Below, one piece after another: positions 52,221 through 60,531 of a stretch of DNA of 64,000 nucleotides. The notes under the pieces are model-generated. The model had not been told where the DNA came from, did no database searches, and was given only the letters and a program-made list of their open reading frames with translations. How positions within the stretch are numbered: the stretch's first letter is position 1; every line of letters starts with the position of its first letter. The stretch covers positions 1-64,000 of the forward strand of contig NZ_JAPONB010000011.1 of the NCBI RefSeq assembly GCF_026676115.1, given 5' to 3'. Made by a program: the position numbers and the translations under genes. The DNA is from Salinimicrobium sp. TH3. Its GTDB lineage: Bacteria > Bacteroidota > Bacteroidia > Flavobacteriales > Flavobacteriaceae.

Positions 52221-53879
52221 ATGGATGTACAGAAAGAACAATGGGGCAGCCGTCTGGGCCTCATTCTCGCTATGGCGGGCAATTCAGTCGGGTTGGGTAA
52301 CTTTCTTCGGTTTCCTGTGCAGGCGGTACAGAACGGCGGGGGTACATTTATCATCCCCTACCTAATTTGTTTCGTGCTCATGGGGCTGCCGCTGCTTTGG
52401 ATTGAATGGTCTATGGGACGTTTTGGCGGTCGAAAAGGCCATCATTCCACGCCTTTTATACTTGGCTCTATGGGAAAAGCCAGCCTCTGGAAATATTTAG
52501 GTGTTTTTGGAATTTTCACAAACCTTGCGGTGGCAGCCTACTACTGCTACATCGAATCCTGGACCCTCTCCTATGCGCTGCACAGTTTGATGGGCACATT
52601 TCAAAGCCTATCTCAGTCTGAGATCGCACAATATTTCAACACATATGTCCTCATGGGCACTTCCTTCCTCGGAATTCCTAATGAAGCTCTCTTATTCTTC
52701 ATTATTTGTATCCTCATTAACACCTTTATCTTAAGCAAAGGCCTGTCGGGAATCGAAAAAGTGGCAAAAATTGGAATGCCGTTGCTTATTCTTTTTGGAA
52801 TCTTTCTGGCTATAAGAGGACTGACCTTAGGAACAAGTGCTGCTTCTGCGGAATTTCCTTTAGCCAATGCCTGGGACGGCCTGAATTATCTCTGGACCCC
52901 CGATTATTCTTCCTTGTACAGCCCCAAAGTGTGGTTGGCTGCTGCGGGGCAGATATTCTTTACGCTCTCGGTGGGAATGGGAACAATCCACTGCTATGCA
53001 GCTTATCTCGACAGTAAAGATGATATCGCCCTGAATTCCACCTCCGCCGGGTTCACCAATGAATTTGTGGAGGTTGTACTGGGAAGTCTTATTGTAATTC
53101 CCATTGCTGCCGGATATTTCGGGCTTGACTGGATCATTGAGAATATGAGCTTTGGAACCGCTTTTCAAACCATGCCTTTTCTATTTAATCAGTGGGGAAC
53201 TGTACTGGCGGCTTTTGCCGGCGTCTTCTGGTTCGGCCTGCTTTTCTTCGCCGGAATCACCTCTTCGCTGGCCATGGGCACGCCATGGATTGGTTTTATG
53301 CGGGATGAATTTGGGTGGAGCGCAAACAAAGGAGCCTATTCCTTCGGATTTTTGACCTTTTGTTTAGGTCTCCCCTGTATACTTTTTTATCAATACGGCT
53401 TTTTTGACCAGTACGATTATTGGGCGGGAACTGTATCGCTCGTGGTTTTTGCACTGGCGGAAACCATTTTGTTCTCCTGGTTCTTCGGAATTGGTCCCGG
53501 CTGGAAAGAGATCAATCTGGGTGCAGATATGAAGATCCCCGGTTTCTTTAAATGGGTGATTAAATACGTCACCCCTGCATTATTGGTAGCCGTATTTTTG
53601 GGAGCTCTTATTACGCCTGAGGGCAACCTGTGGATTGAGGCTTTTTCTTCACTGCTTAATGGCGGCATCTGGCCGCTGGATAACAACTCCCTGATCCTGC
53701 AGATCTCGAATACGAAACTGCTCGAGGACCTCGCGGGTTCAACAGATCCTGGAAGAACAGATTTTCTTGAAAAACAGATTTTTTACACGAACATGGCGAG
53801 ACTGGTACTTCTAAGTCTTTTCCTCTTCATTTGTACCCTTGTTTTTATAGCGCATAAAAAGAGAAAAAACGCGAACTAA
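52221..53879 (+). CDS. Sodium-dependent amino acid transporter (NSS/SNF family)
   Basis: A 552-residue transporter with about twelve membrane helices. The start of helix 1 (WGSRLGLILAMAGNSVGLGNFLRFP) carries the unwound Na+/substrate site of the LeuT fold, followed by NGGGTFIIPYLICFVLMGLP and the conserved E of WIEWSMGR. It couples uptake of an amino acid or related compound to Na+. The substrate cannot be told from sequence. It is followed after 1 bp by a 31-codon gene for a MetS-like single-helix subunit, as in NSS transporters of the MetP type. Confidence 0.92.
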   Translation: MDVQKEQWGSRLGLILAMAGNSVGLGNFLRFPVQAVQNGGGTFIIPYLICFVLMGLPLLWIEWSMGRFGGRKGHHSTPFILGSMGKASLWKYLGVFGIFTNLAVAAYYCYIESWTLSYALHSLMGTFQSLSQSEIAQYFNTYVLMGTSFLGIPNEALLFFIICILINTFILSKGLSGIEKVAKIGMPLLILFGIFLAIRGLTLGTSAASAEFPLANAWDGLNYLWTPDYSSLYSPKVWLAAAGQIFFTLSVGMGTIHCYAAYLDSKDDIALNSTSAGFTNEFVEVVLGSLIVIPIAAGYFGLDWIIENMSFGTAFQTMPFLFNQWGTVLAAFAGVFWFGLLFFAGITSSLAMGTPWIGFMRDEFGWSANKGAYSFGFLTFCLGLPCILFYQYGFFDQYDYWAGTVSLVVFALAETILFSWFFGIGPGWKEINLGADMKIPGFFKWVIKYVTPALLVAVFLGALITPEGNLWIEAFSSLLNGGIWPLDNNSLILQISNTKLLEDLAGSTDPGRTDFLEKQIFYTNMARLVLLSLFLFICTLVFIAHKKRKNAN

Positions 53880-53880
53880 T

Positions 53881-53976
53881 ATGGAAACTGAACCACTTAT
53901 CATCATGCTGCTTGTCCAGATTTCGGTCACCGCTTTTATGGTCTACTGTTTCTGGAAAGTATTGCGCAAAAAATAG
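53881..53976 (+). CDS. MetS-like small subunit of the NSS transporter
   Basis: A 31-residue protein (METEPLIIMLLVQISVTAFM, then VYCFWKVLRKK) made of one membrane helix with a short basic tail. Its ATG lies one base after the stop of the NSS transporter gene. In Corynebacterium the MetP transporter requires a similar single-helix partner, MetS. Assignment rests on position and topology, because such a short protein carries little sequence signal. Confidence 0.75.
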   Translation: METEPLIIMLLVQISVTAFMVYCFWKVLRKK

Positions 53977-54049
53977 AGGAGCCGGAGTATAAACTTCGAC
54001 CTCTGAACTTTAACTAAACCTGAATTCTAATACCTAAATTTAAAATATA

Positions 54050-55039
54050 ATGATCGTTTGGATTTTATTTTCTGTTGCAATTTTGTTCTTCCTGGCTTTA
54101 GATCTGGGAGTTTTTAACAGGGAAGCTCATGTCATAAAGACTAAGGGAGCTGCTATTTGGACCAGCATCTGGGTATCCCTCGCCCTTGGCTTTTCGGCAG
54201 TTATCTGGTGGCTTTTTGAAAATGGGCAGGTAGCCAACCCCACCGGTCTTACGCCGGGAGATGCTGTGTTAAAATATATCACCGGCTATCTCATTGAATT
54301 GTCTTTGAGTATAGATAACGTTTTTGTCATTGCCGTGATCTTTAGCTCCTTTAGCATTCCGAAAATGTATCAGCACCGGGTCTTGTTCTGGGGAATACTC
54401 GGCGCCATTGTTTTCAGGGCATTAATGATCGTGTTTGGGGTCGCTTTGATCAATAAGTTTGACTGGATCGTCTACGTCTTTGGTGTCTTCCTTATTTACA
54501 CTGCCTACAAAATGCTGAAGTCCGACAACACGCAGTTCAATCCAAAGAATTCCTGGATCTTTAAGAGAACCCGAAGATTTCTCCCGTTTACTGCCTTCTT
54601 CTATGGTGACAATTTCTTTATCCGCCGAATGGGTAAATTGATCGCAACGCCACTTTTTATGGCGCTGCTCATGGTAGAGTTGACAGATGTTCTTTTTGCA
54701 CTTGACAGCATCCCCGCTATTCTGGCCATTACGGCAGATCCATTCATTGTTTTCAGCTCAAACATCCTGGCGATTCTCGGCCTTAGGTCAATGTATTTCC
54801 TAATTTCACAAATGCTGGACAAGTTCCGCTTCATCAGTTACAGTCTAGTAGGTATCCTTACGTTCGTAGGTTTGAAGATGATCTTTTCGCACCACATCGA
54901 ACTACCGGAATGGTTATCCTTGATCGTTATAGCTGGAGCTCTTGCTTCGGGAATTTTAGCTTCTGTTCTAATGAAACCGAAAATGGATCACGAGGTGAAA
55001 GAGGAAGAACTTCATGAAAGTAGTTCCATTAGCAAATAA
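54050..55039 (+). CDS. TerC/Alx family integral membrane protein
   Basis: A 329-residue protein with about nine hydrophobic helices. TerC signatures are YLIELSLSIDNVFVIAVIF with the conserved acidic residue in the membrane, VLFWGILGAIVFRALMI, and MVELTDVLFALDSIPAILAI. Members of the family act in metal (often manganese) export or in tellurite resistance. The gene is single, with a 73-bp gap after the MetS-like gene, and no ter operon is near. Confidence 0.92.
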   Translation: MIVWILFSVAILFFLALDLGVFNREAHVIKTKGAAIWTSIWVSLALGFSAVIWWLFENGQVANPTGLTPGDAVLKYITGYLIELSLSIDNVFVIAVIFSSFSIPKMYQHRVLFWGILGAIVFRALMIVFGVALINKFDWIVYVFGVFLIYTAYKMLKSDNTQFNPKNSWIFKRTRRFLPFTAFFYGDNFFIRRMGKLIATPLFMALLMVELTDVLFALDSIPAILAITADPFIVFSSNILAILGLRSMYFLISQMLDKFRFISYSLVGILTFVGLKMIFSHHIELPEWLSLIVIAGALASGILASVLMKPKMDHEVKEEELHESSSISK

Positions 55040-55095
55040 TGCTCTGGGAAGAAGAGAAAGTTTTACTAACTTAGAAACAAATAAAAAAGATCAAT

Positions 55096-55350
55096 ATGAA
55101 ATGTCCGAATGATAATACCACCTTAGTGATGACTGATCGTAATGGTGTAGAAATTGATTATTGTCCAGAATGTCGGGGTGTCTGGCTGGACAGGGGAGAG
55201 TTGGATAAGATCATTGAACGATCCTCAGCTCCCATGCAAGGAAACCAGGCTTCACAGCACCGGAGTGATAGATATTCAAACCCAGGAGAAAATAAGTACC
55301 AAAAACCGCGAAAAAAAGATTCCTTTCTTGGGGACTTATTTGACTTCTAA
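55096..55350 (+). CDS. zf-TFIIB domain protein (copy 1)
   Basis: An 84-residue protein with a zinc-ribbon: Cys at MKCPNDN is incomplete as a pair, then CPECRGVWLDRGEL, followed by a disordered Ser/Gln/Arg-rich linker and a conserved end KKDSFLGDLFDF. The family (zf-TFIIB) is widespread in bacteria and of unknown function. Nearly identical to the gene at 62209-62463, with the same length, so the two are recent duplicates. Confidence 0.9.
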   Translation: MKCPNDNTTLVMTDRNGVEIDYCPECRGVWLDRGELDKIIERSSAPMQGNQASQHRSDRYSNPGENKYQKPRKKDSFLGDLFDF

Positions 55351-55422
55351 AAATTAGAACCTAATTGCTAATCTTTAATTCAAAAGCTATAATTTTTTGA
55401 ATAGATAATTCTTTTCCATTTA

Positions 55423-56388
55423 ATGATCATAACTGTTTTACTGTTAATCGCGGGTTTTGTAGCGCTCATTTTTGGCGCTTCCAAATTGGTAGACGCAGCT
55501 TCGAGTATAGCTGTCGGTATGGGTATTCCTAACATAGTTATTGGACTAACAATAGTAGCTTTTGGAACATCGGCGCCAGAACTTGTAGTAAATTTAATGG
55601 CGGCCGTTTCTGAAAATACGGAAATGGTTGTAGGGAATGTATTAGGGAGTAACATCTTTAATATTCTGGGCATACTTGGAATCTGTGCTTTAATCTCACC
55701 TCTTACTGTTAAATCCAGCACAACCTGGTTGGAAATACCTCTCAGCTTTTTAGCTGCGGTCTGTGTTCTATTTATAGGTGCGGATCAATATTTAAACGGG
55801 GCTTTAGACAACGTTCTTACAAGATCCGAAGGTCTGACATTGCTTCTTTTCTTTCTGATCTTTCTTGTCTACAATTTAACCGTGGCGAAAAGTGCAGGAA
55901 CAGATGAGAAAATAGAGACGAAAAAATACGGGACCTGGAAAGCAATCCTTTTTATTGTTCTTGGATTGGCAGGTCTTGTTTTAGGAGGGAAATTGATTGT
56001 CGACAGTGCAGTGGAGATCGCTCAAGTATTTGGAATGACTGAAAGAGTAATCGGTTTGACAATTGTGTCAATTGGTACTTCCCTTCCCGAACTTGCCACT
56101 TCCATTGTAGCAGTTCGTCGTAAAAATGTAGACATCGCTATTGGAAATGTTGTTGGCTCCAATATCTTTAATATATTCTTTATTCTTGGTCTTTCAACAG
56201 CAATAACTCCTGTTCCTCTTTCCTCCGGATCTTTCTTTGATATAATTGTATGTATAACTGCAAGCCTCCTACTTTTCATGTTCGTATTTACCGATAAAGG
56301 AAATAGAATTCAACGTTGGGAAGGAGGTGTTTTTTTGTTGTTGTATATTCTATACGTTGGTGAACTTATTACGGGAACTGCTCTATAA
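55423..56388 (+). CDS. Calcium/sodium antiporter (CaCA superfamily, YrbG type)
   Basis: A 321-residue transporter with ten hydrophobic helices arranged as two halves. Each half carries an alpha-repeat: FGTSAPELVVNLMAAV then GNVLGSNIFNILGI in the first, and IGTSLPELATSIVAVRR then GNVVGSNIFNIFFI in the second, with the paired acidic residues that bind Ca2+ and Na+. It exchanges Na+ for Ca2+ across the cytoplasmic membrane, most likely for Ca2+ export. It lies between zf-TFIIB copy 1 and a fragment of a small-multidrug-export gene. Confidence 0.93.
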   Translation: MIITVLLLIAGFVALIFGASKLVDAASSIAVGMGIPNIVIGLTIVAFGTSAPELVVNLMAAVSENTEMVVGNVLGSNIFNILGILGICALISPLTVKSSTTWLEIPLSFLAAVCVLFIGADQYLNGALDNVLTRSEGLTLLLFFLIFLVYNLTVAKSAGTDEKIETKKYGTWKAILFIVLGLAGLVLGGKLIVDSAVEIAQVFGMTERVIGLTIVSIGTSLPELATSIVAVRRKNVDIAIGNVVGSNIFNIFFILGLSTAITPVPLSSGSFFDIIVCITASLLLFMFVFTDKGNRIQRWEGGVFLLLYILYVGELITGTAL

Positions 56389-56469
56389 ACTCTTGAATTG
56401 TAAAAGGTCATTAAACATCTGTTGTGCATCAAAGAATTATCTGCATTTGCGGCATCAGGTAGATAGGAG

Positions 56470-56580
56470 ATGGTGGAGATAATCAATGGAATGCTGTGGG
56501 GTATATCTCCTTTCGGAGAGACAAACAAAGCCCTGCTGGAAATAAAAAATAAAAAAATCAGAGGAGCCAAGATGTTATGA
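56470..56580 (+). pseudogene. 5' fragment of a small-multidrug-export gene
   Basis: The first 17 codons (MVEIINGMLWGISPFGE) match the start of the intact gene at 62603-63061 (MVEIINGMLWSISPFGE) and the similarity extends about 35 bp upstream. Then homology stops, and the frame runs into unrelated residues and a stop at 56580. It is a truncated duplicate of that gene. Confidence 0.8.
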
Positions 56581-56864
56581 ATTAGCGATTAAGTGAGGGG
56601 CTTTTTATTACTAAAAAAACATCAGTTACTAACAAATCTAACACCTAAAAGAAGCTTTTGTACCAATGCTTATAAAGCAGATATGTGAATTATCAATATT
56701 ACGGCAATAAGCGGACATACTTCCGAAAAGGTTTTTTATTATTATATAAAAGCTTCACCAATGGAGCGGTTGGAAAAGATTTGAAGTATTCCTTTTGGAG
56801 AGGAGAATGTATGCTTCCGGAGATTCCGTTTTTTTGAACATTAAATAAATATATTTGGACCTTC
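56581..56864. other. Intergenic stretch without a gene
   Basis: About 280 bp, AT-rich, with no recognisable gene. It lies between the small-multidrug-export fragment and the convergent sbtA stop. The total non-coding span including the fragment is 56389-56864. Confidence 0.5.
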
Positions 56865-57824
56865 TTATATGACAATCAACGCCATGTAAAGCGGCATCCC
56901 AAAAGTAATATTGAAGGGAAACGTAACGGCCAGAGCCATGGGCAGGTAAAGACCGGGATTTGCTTTTGGTACTGCCATCTTCATTGCAGCCGGTACAGCA
57001 ATATATGAAGCACTGGCGGCCAAGATTGCCAGCATGAATCTATCTCCAACATTTCCTGTTACGAGACCGCTGGCCCAGGCAACAGTACATCCATTTATTA
57101 CCGGTATGATTATAGCAAAAAGAGTAGTGAACCAGCCGCTTTTTATAAAATCTGTCAATTTTCTTCCGCTAATGATACCCATATCCAGGAGAAAAATAGC
57201 CAGAAAGCCTTTAAAAATGTCATTAGTAAAAGGGGCTATTCCCTGAGCCTGACTTTCACTTGCTACAAAACCTATAATTAAACTTCCCAGGATCATCAGT
57301 ACACTTCCGTTAGAAAATGAATGACCTATTAAACTGGACATTTTAGGTGATGTATTATCTTTCTTTCCATACAGTGAAATAAGTGCCACGCCAACAATGA
57401 TTGCAGGAGCTTCCATTAAAGCCATTAATGCCACCATATGGCCACTGTAAGAAATCTGCTGAATTTCCAGAAAGGAAACGGCGGTGACAAAGGTTACGGC
57501 ACTAATTGAGCCATATGCGGCGGCGATGGCTCCAGAGTTTTCTGTACTTAATTTTCTTCTAAGGAGGTAAAAAGTATAAATTGGTATAACGAGGGCTGTA
57601 ATAACACCGAACAAAATTGTCCAAATGATTTCCATAGAGAATTGACTATGTGCCAATTCCCGGCCTCCATTAAATCCTATTGAAAATAAAAGGTAAAGAG
57701 ATATAAATTTCGATGAGCTTTTAGGAATCTCAAGATCACTTTTAAGCTGGACTGCCAGAATACCCATTACGAAGAAAAGTAAGGCTGGGCTTGTCAAATT
57801 TTCTATTAAAAGATTTAAATTCAT
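56865..57824 (-). CDS. sbtA: Sodium-dependent bicarbonate permease (SbtA family)
   Basis: A 319-residue membrane protein with about ten helices. SbtA-family features are the N-terminal LTSPALLFFVMGILAVQLKSDLEIP, the LYLLFSIGFNGGREL segment, AAAYGSISAVTFVTAVSFLE and the C-terminal GNVGDRFMLAILAASASYIA and VPAAMKMAVPKANPG. In cyanobacteria SbtA imports HCO3- with Na+. Flavobacterial homologues probably feed anaplerotic carboxylation. It is the last gene of a three-gene operon (unknown 96-residue protein, Sua5, SbtA) divergent from a LysR regulator, with a carbonic anhydrase nearby. No SbtB-like PII protein is seen. Confidence 0.88.
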   Translation of the reverse strand: MNLNLLIENLTSPALLFFVMGILAVQLKSDLEIPKSSSKFISLYLLFSIGFNGGRELAHSQFSMEIIWTILFGVITALVIPIYTFYLLRRKLSTENSGAIAAAYGSISAVTFVTAVSFLEIQQISYSGHMVALMALMEAPAIIVGVALISLYGKKDNTSPKMSSLIGHSFSNGSVLMILGSLIIGFVASESQAQGIAPFTNDIFKGFLAIFLLDMGIISGRKLTDFIKSGWFTTLFAIIIPVINGCTVAWASGLVTGNVGDRFMLAILAASASYIAVPAAMKMAVPKANPGLYLPMALAVTFPFNITFGMPLYMALIVI

Positions 57825-57867
57825 AAAAATTGCTGTTATAAGAGTTTAAGGTGCTGTTCCAGTTTTT

Positions 57868-58821
57868 TTAATCTTTAGCAGCTCTTCGAAGTTTATCGTT
57901 AATGGTTATTCCCAATCCTTTGTCAGGTAGCTGTTCAAAAATAATTATGTCTAAATTCTTTTGATCCAGCCGATGCATTGCAGCATAGACATTTTTTGCA
58001 GCCACTTTTAAATCACCTGATTCTGATAAAATTTCCTGGTGGTCTAATGGTAAATCACCTAAAGGGTTTTGAAAAAGAAGAGCGCCAATTTTCTTTCCTT
58101 CAAAGAATTGCAGTGTAGTTTTTAAATTGTTTGTTAAACAACTTTTGGTTTTAGGAGAATAATGTTTAGATAACATTCCCGGCGCTTTAGGTCTTTGATC
58201 CTCGTGAGTACAAAAATGAAGTTTGCCGGTGATTTTCTCAATTTCCTCTGCAGTTATAGCACCCTGCCTAAATATTATCGGGTTTTGGGATTTGTCAAAT
58301 CCCACTATAGTCGATTCAATTCCCCTTTGACATTCCCCGCCATCTATAATAAGGTTCAGCTGATTCTTGAAGTACTTTAAAACATGATCAGGTTTTGTGG
58401 GACTAATAGATCCAAATGGATTTGCACTGGGCGCAGCTAAAGGAAACGGGAGTTTTTTCAGAAGTTCCAGGGTCAACCAGTGATCAGGAATTCTTACAGC
58501 TACAGTATCTAATCCTGCAGTAACTATAGAAGGTATAATTTCCTTTTTCTTCAAAATTAGAGTTAAAGGACCCGGCCAGAAGGTATGTGCTAACCTATAA
58601 GCTACATCAGGAATATTCTTTGCTAATTTTTCTAGCTCGTCCACCGAGGCAATATGTACAATTAAAGGATTGTGAAGAGGCCTATTCTTTAAATCAAATA
58701 TTTTTTTTACTGCAGCTTCACTTAATGCATTCCCGCCTAATCCATAAACTGTTTCCGTAGGAATAGCTATAATTCCTCCATCTTTTAATTCGGAAATAGC
58801 AGTATCAATAATTTCACTCAT
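57868..58821 (-). CDS. L-threonylcarbamoyladenylate synthase (Sua5/TsaC)
   Basis: A 317-residue Sua5-type protein. The YrdC domain (residues about 5-195) shows PTETVYGLGG, the K-x-R phosphate-binding stretch FDLKNRPLHNPLIVHI, PFPLAAPSANPFGSISPT and GGECQRGIESTIVGF. The C-terminal Sua5 domain follows (KAPGMLSKHYSPKT). It makes threonylcarbamoyl-AMP from Thr, bicarbonate and ATP for tRNA t6A. It uses bicarbonate, which may explain its place before sbtA in the operon. A housekeeping paralogue may exist elsewhere in the genome. Confidence 0.92.
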   Translation of the reverse strand: MSEIIDTAISELKDGGIIAIPTETVYGLGGNALSEAAVKKIFDLKNRPLHNPLIVHIASVDELEKLAKNIPDVAYRLAHTFWPGPLTLILKKKEIIPSIVTAGLDTVAVRIPDHWLTLELLKKLPFPLAAPSANPFGSISPTKPDHVLKYFKNQLNLIIDGGECQRGIESTIVGFDKSQNPIIFRQGAITAEEIEKITGKLHFCTHEDQRPKAPGMLSKHYSPKTKSCLTNNLKTTLQFFEGKKIGALLFQNPLGDLPLDHQEILSESGDLKVAAKNVYAAMHRLDQKNLDIIIFEQLPDKGLGITINDKLRRAAKD

Positions 58822-58827
58822 CGAATT

Positions 58828-59118
58828 TTAAAGTTTCTCAGCCTGTTCTTCTGTTGAACAGGAAAGGATTATGGATGATTTAATACTTACAGTCGAACCT
58901 TCCCTTTCAGCCTTCTCCAAAAAAGAAATAATATGTTCCCTTGTCTCCCGTAGTTCGTCCAGTCTCACCCGTGAGCTCCTATCGGAACTCCCTATGCGAA
59001 TTTTTGAACTGAAGTCTCTCTTGTTATGAAAGTGAATTTTGCTGCCAATCATGTTAAGCAAAATATCTCTTGCCTCTGCAGGACTAAAGGTTCCGTCAAT
59101 CAACTTTAAATTTTTCAT
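58828..59118 (-). CDS. Small protein of unknown function, first gene of the sbtA operon
   Basis: A 96-residue protein from ATG 59118 (MKNLKLIDGTFSPAEARDIL); an upstream in-frame ATG gives a longer, less natural N-terminus. Mixed strands and helices with SKIHFHNKRDFSSKIRIGSSD and a helix ELRETREHIISFLEKAEREG. No signal, no metal motif, no family recognised. The stop lies 6 bp before the sua5 start, so it belongs to the same transcript. Confidence 0.7.
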   Translation of the reverse strand: MKNLKLIDGTFSPAEARDILLNMIGSKIHFHNKRDFSSKIRIGSSDRSSRVRLDELRETREHIISFLEKAEREGSTVSIKSSIILSCSTEEQAEKL

Positions 59119-59196
59119 GATGTAGAAATTATAAGATTTTCCTGAATTAGTTTTAGAATCGACCAGGCGATTTTTTTTCCGGTGCAAATTTGAAAC

Positions 59197-59228
59197 ATTG
59201 TATATATAACGGAAAATTTATATTTTTG
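59197..59228 (+). promoter_or_regulatory. Promoter of the LysR-type regulator
   Basis: ATTG at 59197-59200, a 20-nt spacer and TATTTTTG at 59221-59228 fit the Bacteroidota promoter consensus, 22 bp before the start codon of the LysR gene. Confidence 0.6.
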
Positions 59229-59236
59229 ATAAAAAA

Positions 59237-59253
59237 CATAAGAACTTCTTATG
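59237..59253. promoter_or_regulatory. LysR-type operator candidate overlapping the start codon
   Basis: cataagaacttcttatg is a perfect dyad around a central base and contains the T-N11-A pattern of LysR boxes. It overlaps the regulator's own ATG, suggesting autorepression. Confidence 0.5.
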
Positions 59254-60174
59254 AATTATACTTTACATCAGCTAAAGATCTTTCTGGAGATTACCAGAAC
59301 TCAAAGTATTACTAAGGCTTCTGCAGAACTACATCTCTCGCAACCGGCTGTATCCATGCAGCTTAAGAACTTTCAGGAACAATTCGATTTTCCACTGACA
59401 GAAGTTATAGGTAGAAAGATTTATATCACAGACTTTGGAAAGGAAATAGCTATGGCGGCTAAAAATATCCTGGAACAGACTGAAACAATAAGCGCAAAGA
59501 ATGCTGCTTATAAAGGAGAACTTATTGGAAGGCTTACAGTTGCTGTTGTCTCTACCGGAAAATATGTAATGCCTCATTTTCTCTCCGGTTTTATGCGGAA
59601 TCATTCAGCCGTAAATTTGTCTTTAGATGTTACGAATAAGGCTGCGGTTATAGAAAATCTGGAAAAAAATGAAATTGACTTTGCTTTGGTCTCTGTTCTT
59701 CCTGAACATTTACAGATCGAAAGAATTCAACTTATGGAAAACAAGTTATTTCTTGTAGGGGGAAGAGAACAGACTTTGGAAAACAAACATCACAGTAGAG
59801 ATATTTTAAAAGAGATTCCCTTGATATATCGAGAAGCAGGATCTGGTACGAGACATGTCATGGAAAGTTTTATGAAGCAGTATAACCTTCCTGTATTAAA
59901 AAAAATGGAGTTAACTTCAAATGAGGCAGTTAAACAAGCAGTAATAGCAGGATTAGGCTATTCAATTATGCCGATCATAGGAATTAAAAATGAACTGAAA
60001 AACGGCGAGTTGGAAATCATACCTGTTGGAGGATTCCCTATACGGTCAAATTGGCAAATTATATGGATGAAAGGCAAAAAGTTTTCACCTGCGGCTGCCT
60101 CCTATTTGGAATATCTAAAAAAAGAGCGGTTAAAAATAATAAAGGACAAGTTCGACTGGTACGAGAAATATTAA
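59251..60174 (+). CDS. LysR-family transcriptional regulator
   Basis: A 307-residue LysR protein. The N-terminal winged helix-turn-helix (residues 1-60) has TLHQLKIFLEITRTQSITKA and ASAELHLSQPAVSMQLKNFQ; the effector domain (about 90-295) shows GELIGRLTVAVVSTG and YREAGSGTRHVMES. The last motif is shared with CbbR/CmpR-type regulators of carbon fixation and bicarbonate uptake. Divergent orientation to the sbtA operon, in the classic LysR layout, supports control of sbtA and perhaps of the carbonic anhydrase on the other side. The effector molecule is unknown. Confidence 0.9.
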   Translation: MNYTLHQLKIFLEITRTQSITKASAELHLSQPAVSMQLKNFQEQFDFPLTEVIGRKIYITDFGKEIAMAAKNILEQTETISAKNAAYKGELIGRLTVAVVSTGKYVMPHFLSGFMRNHSAVNLSLDVTNKAAVIENLEKNEIDFALVSVLPEHLQIERIQLMENKLFLVGGREQTLENKHHSRDILKEIPLIYREAGSGTRHVMESFMKQYNLPVLKKMELTSNEAVKQAVIAGLGYSIMPIIGIKNELKNGELEIIPVGGFPIRSNWQIIWMKGKKFSPAAASYLEYLKKERLKIIKDKFDWYEKY

Positions 60175-60480
60175 TAATAAACCTTAAAATGAGAGTGGAA
60201 AAAAAATAATTAATAGCTGTAATAAGTTATTGTTATAACTACTGAATAGATCAAATTTTTCTTCTCCCCCTCTGCAAAATCAAAAATCTGGCAATAAGAG
60301 AAATGTAATATCCGGTGTCTTAAAAAAGGTAGTATCAACAATCCTGCAGAGTTCGGGTGCGTGTTCTGGGAGTAGAGTTGGCCAGCGCCTGGCAGAATTA
60401 TTATCTTTTACGGAGGGAAAGGTTCTGGCTTTTCTTTATACCTTGAGCTGAATACATGTCCCCGAAATCATTAAAAAAAG
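60175..60480. other. Intergenic stretch without a gene
   Basis: Between the LysR stop and the terminator of the convergent carbonic anhydrase gene no coding sequence is supported on either strand. A GC-richer patch at about 60350-60400 (gttggccagcgcctggcag) stands out but was not identified. Confidence 0.5.
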
Positions 60481-60509
60481 AACCGGCTCGAAGAGATCTT
60501 GAGCCGGTT
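60481..60509 (-). terminator. Terminator of the carbonic anhydrase gene
   Basis: Arms aaccggctc and gagccggtt with an 11-nt loop, followed on the minus strand by CTTTTTTTAATG, 22 bp after the stop at 60532. Confidence 0.85.
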
Positions 60510-60531
60510 GTAATCTGAGTGAAAAATTTTA

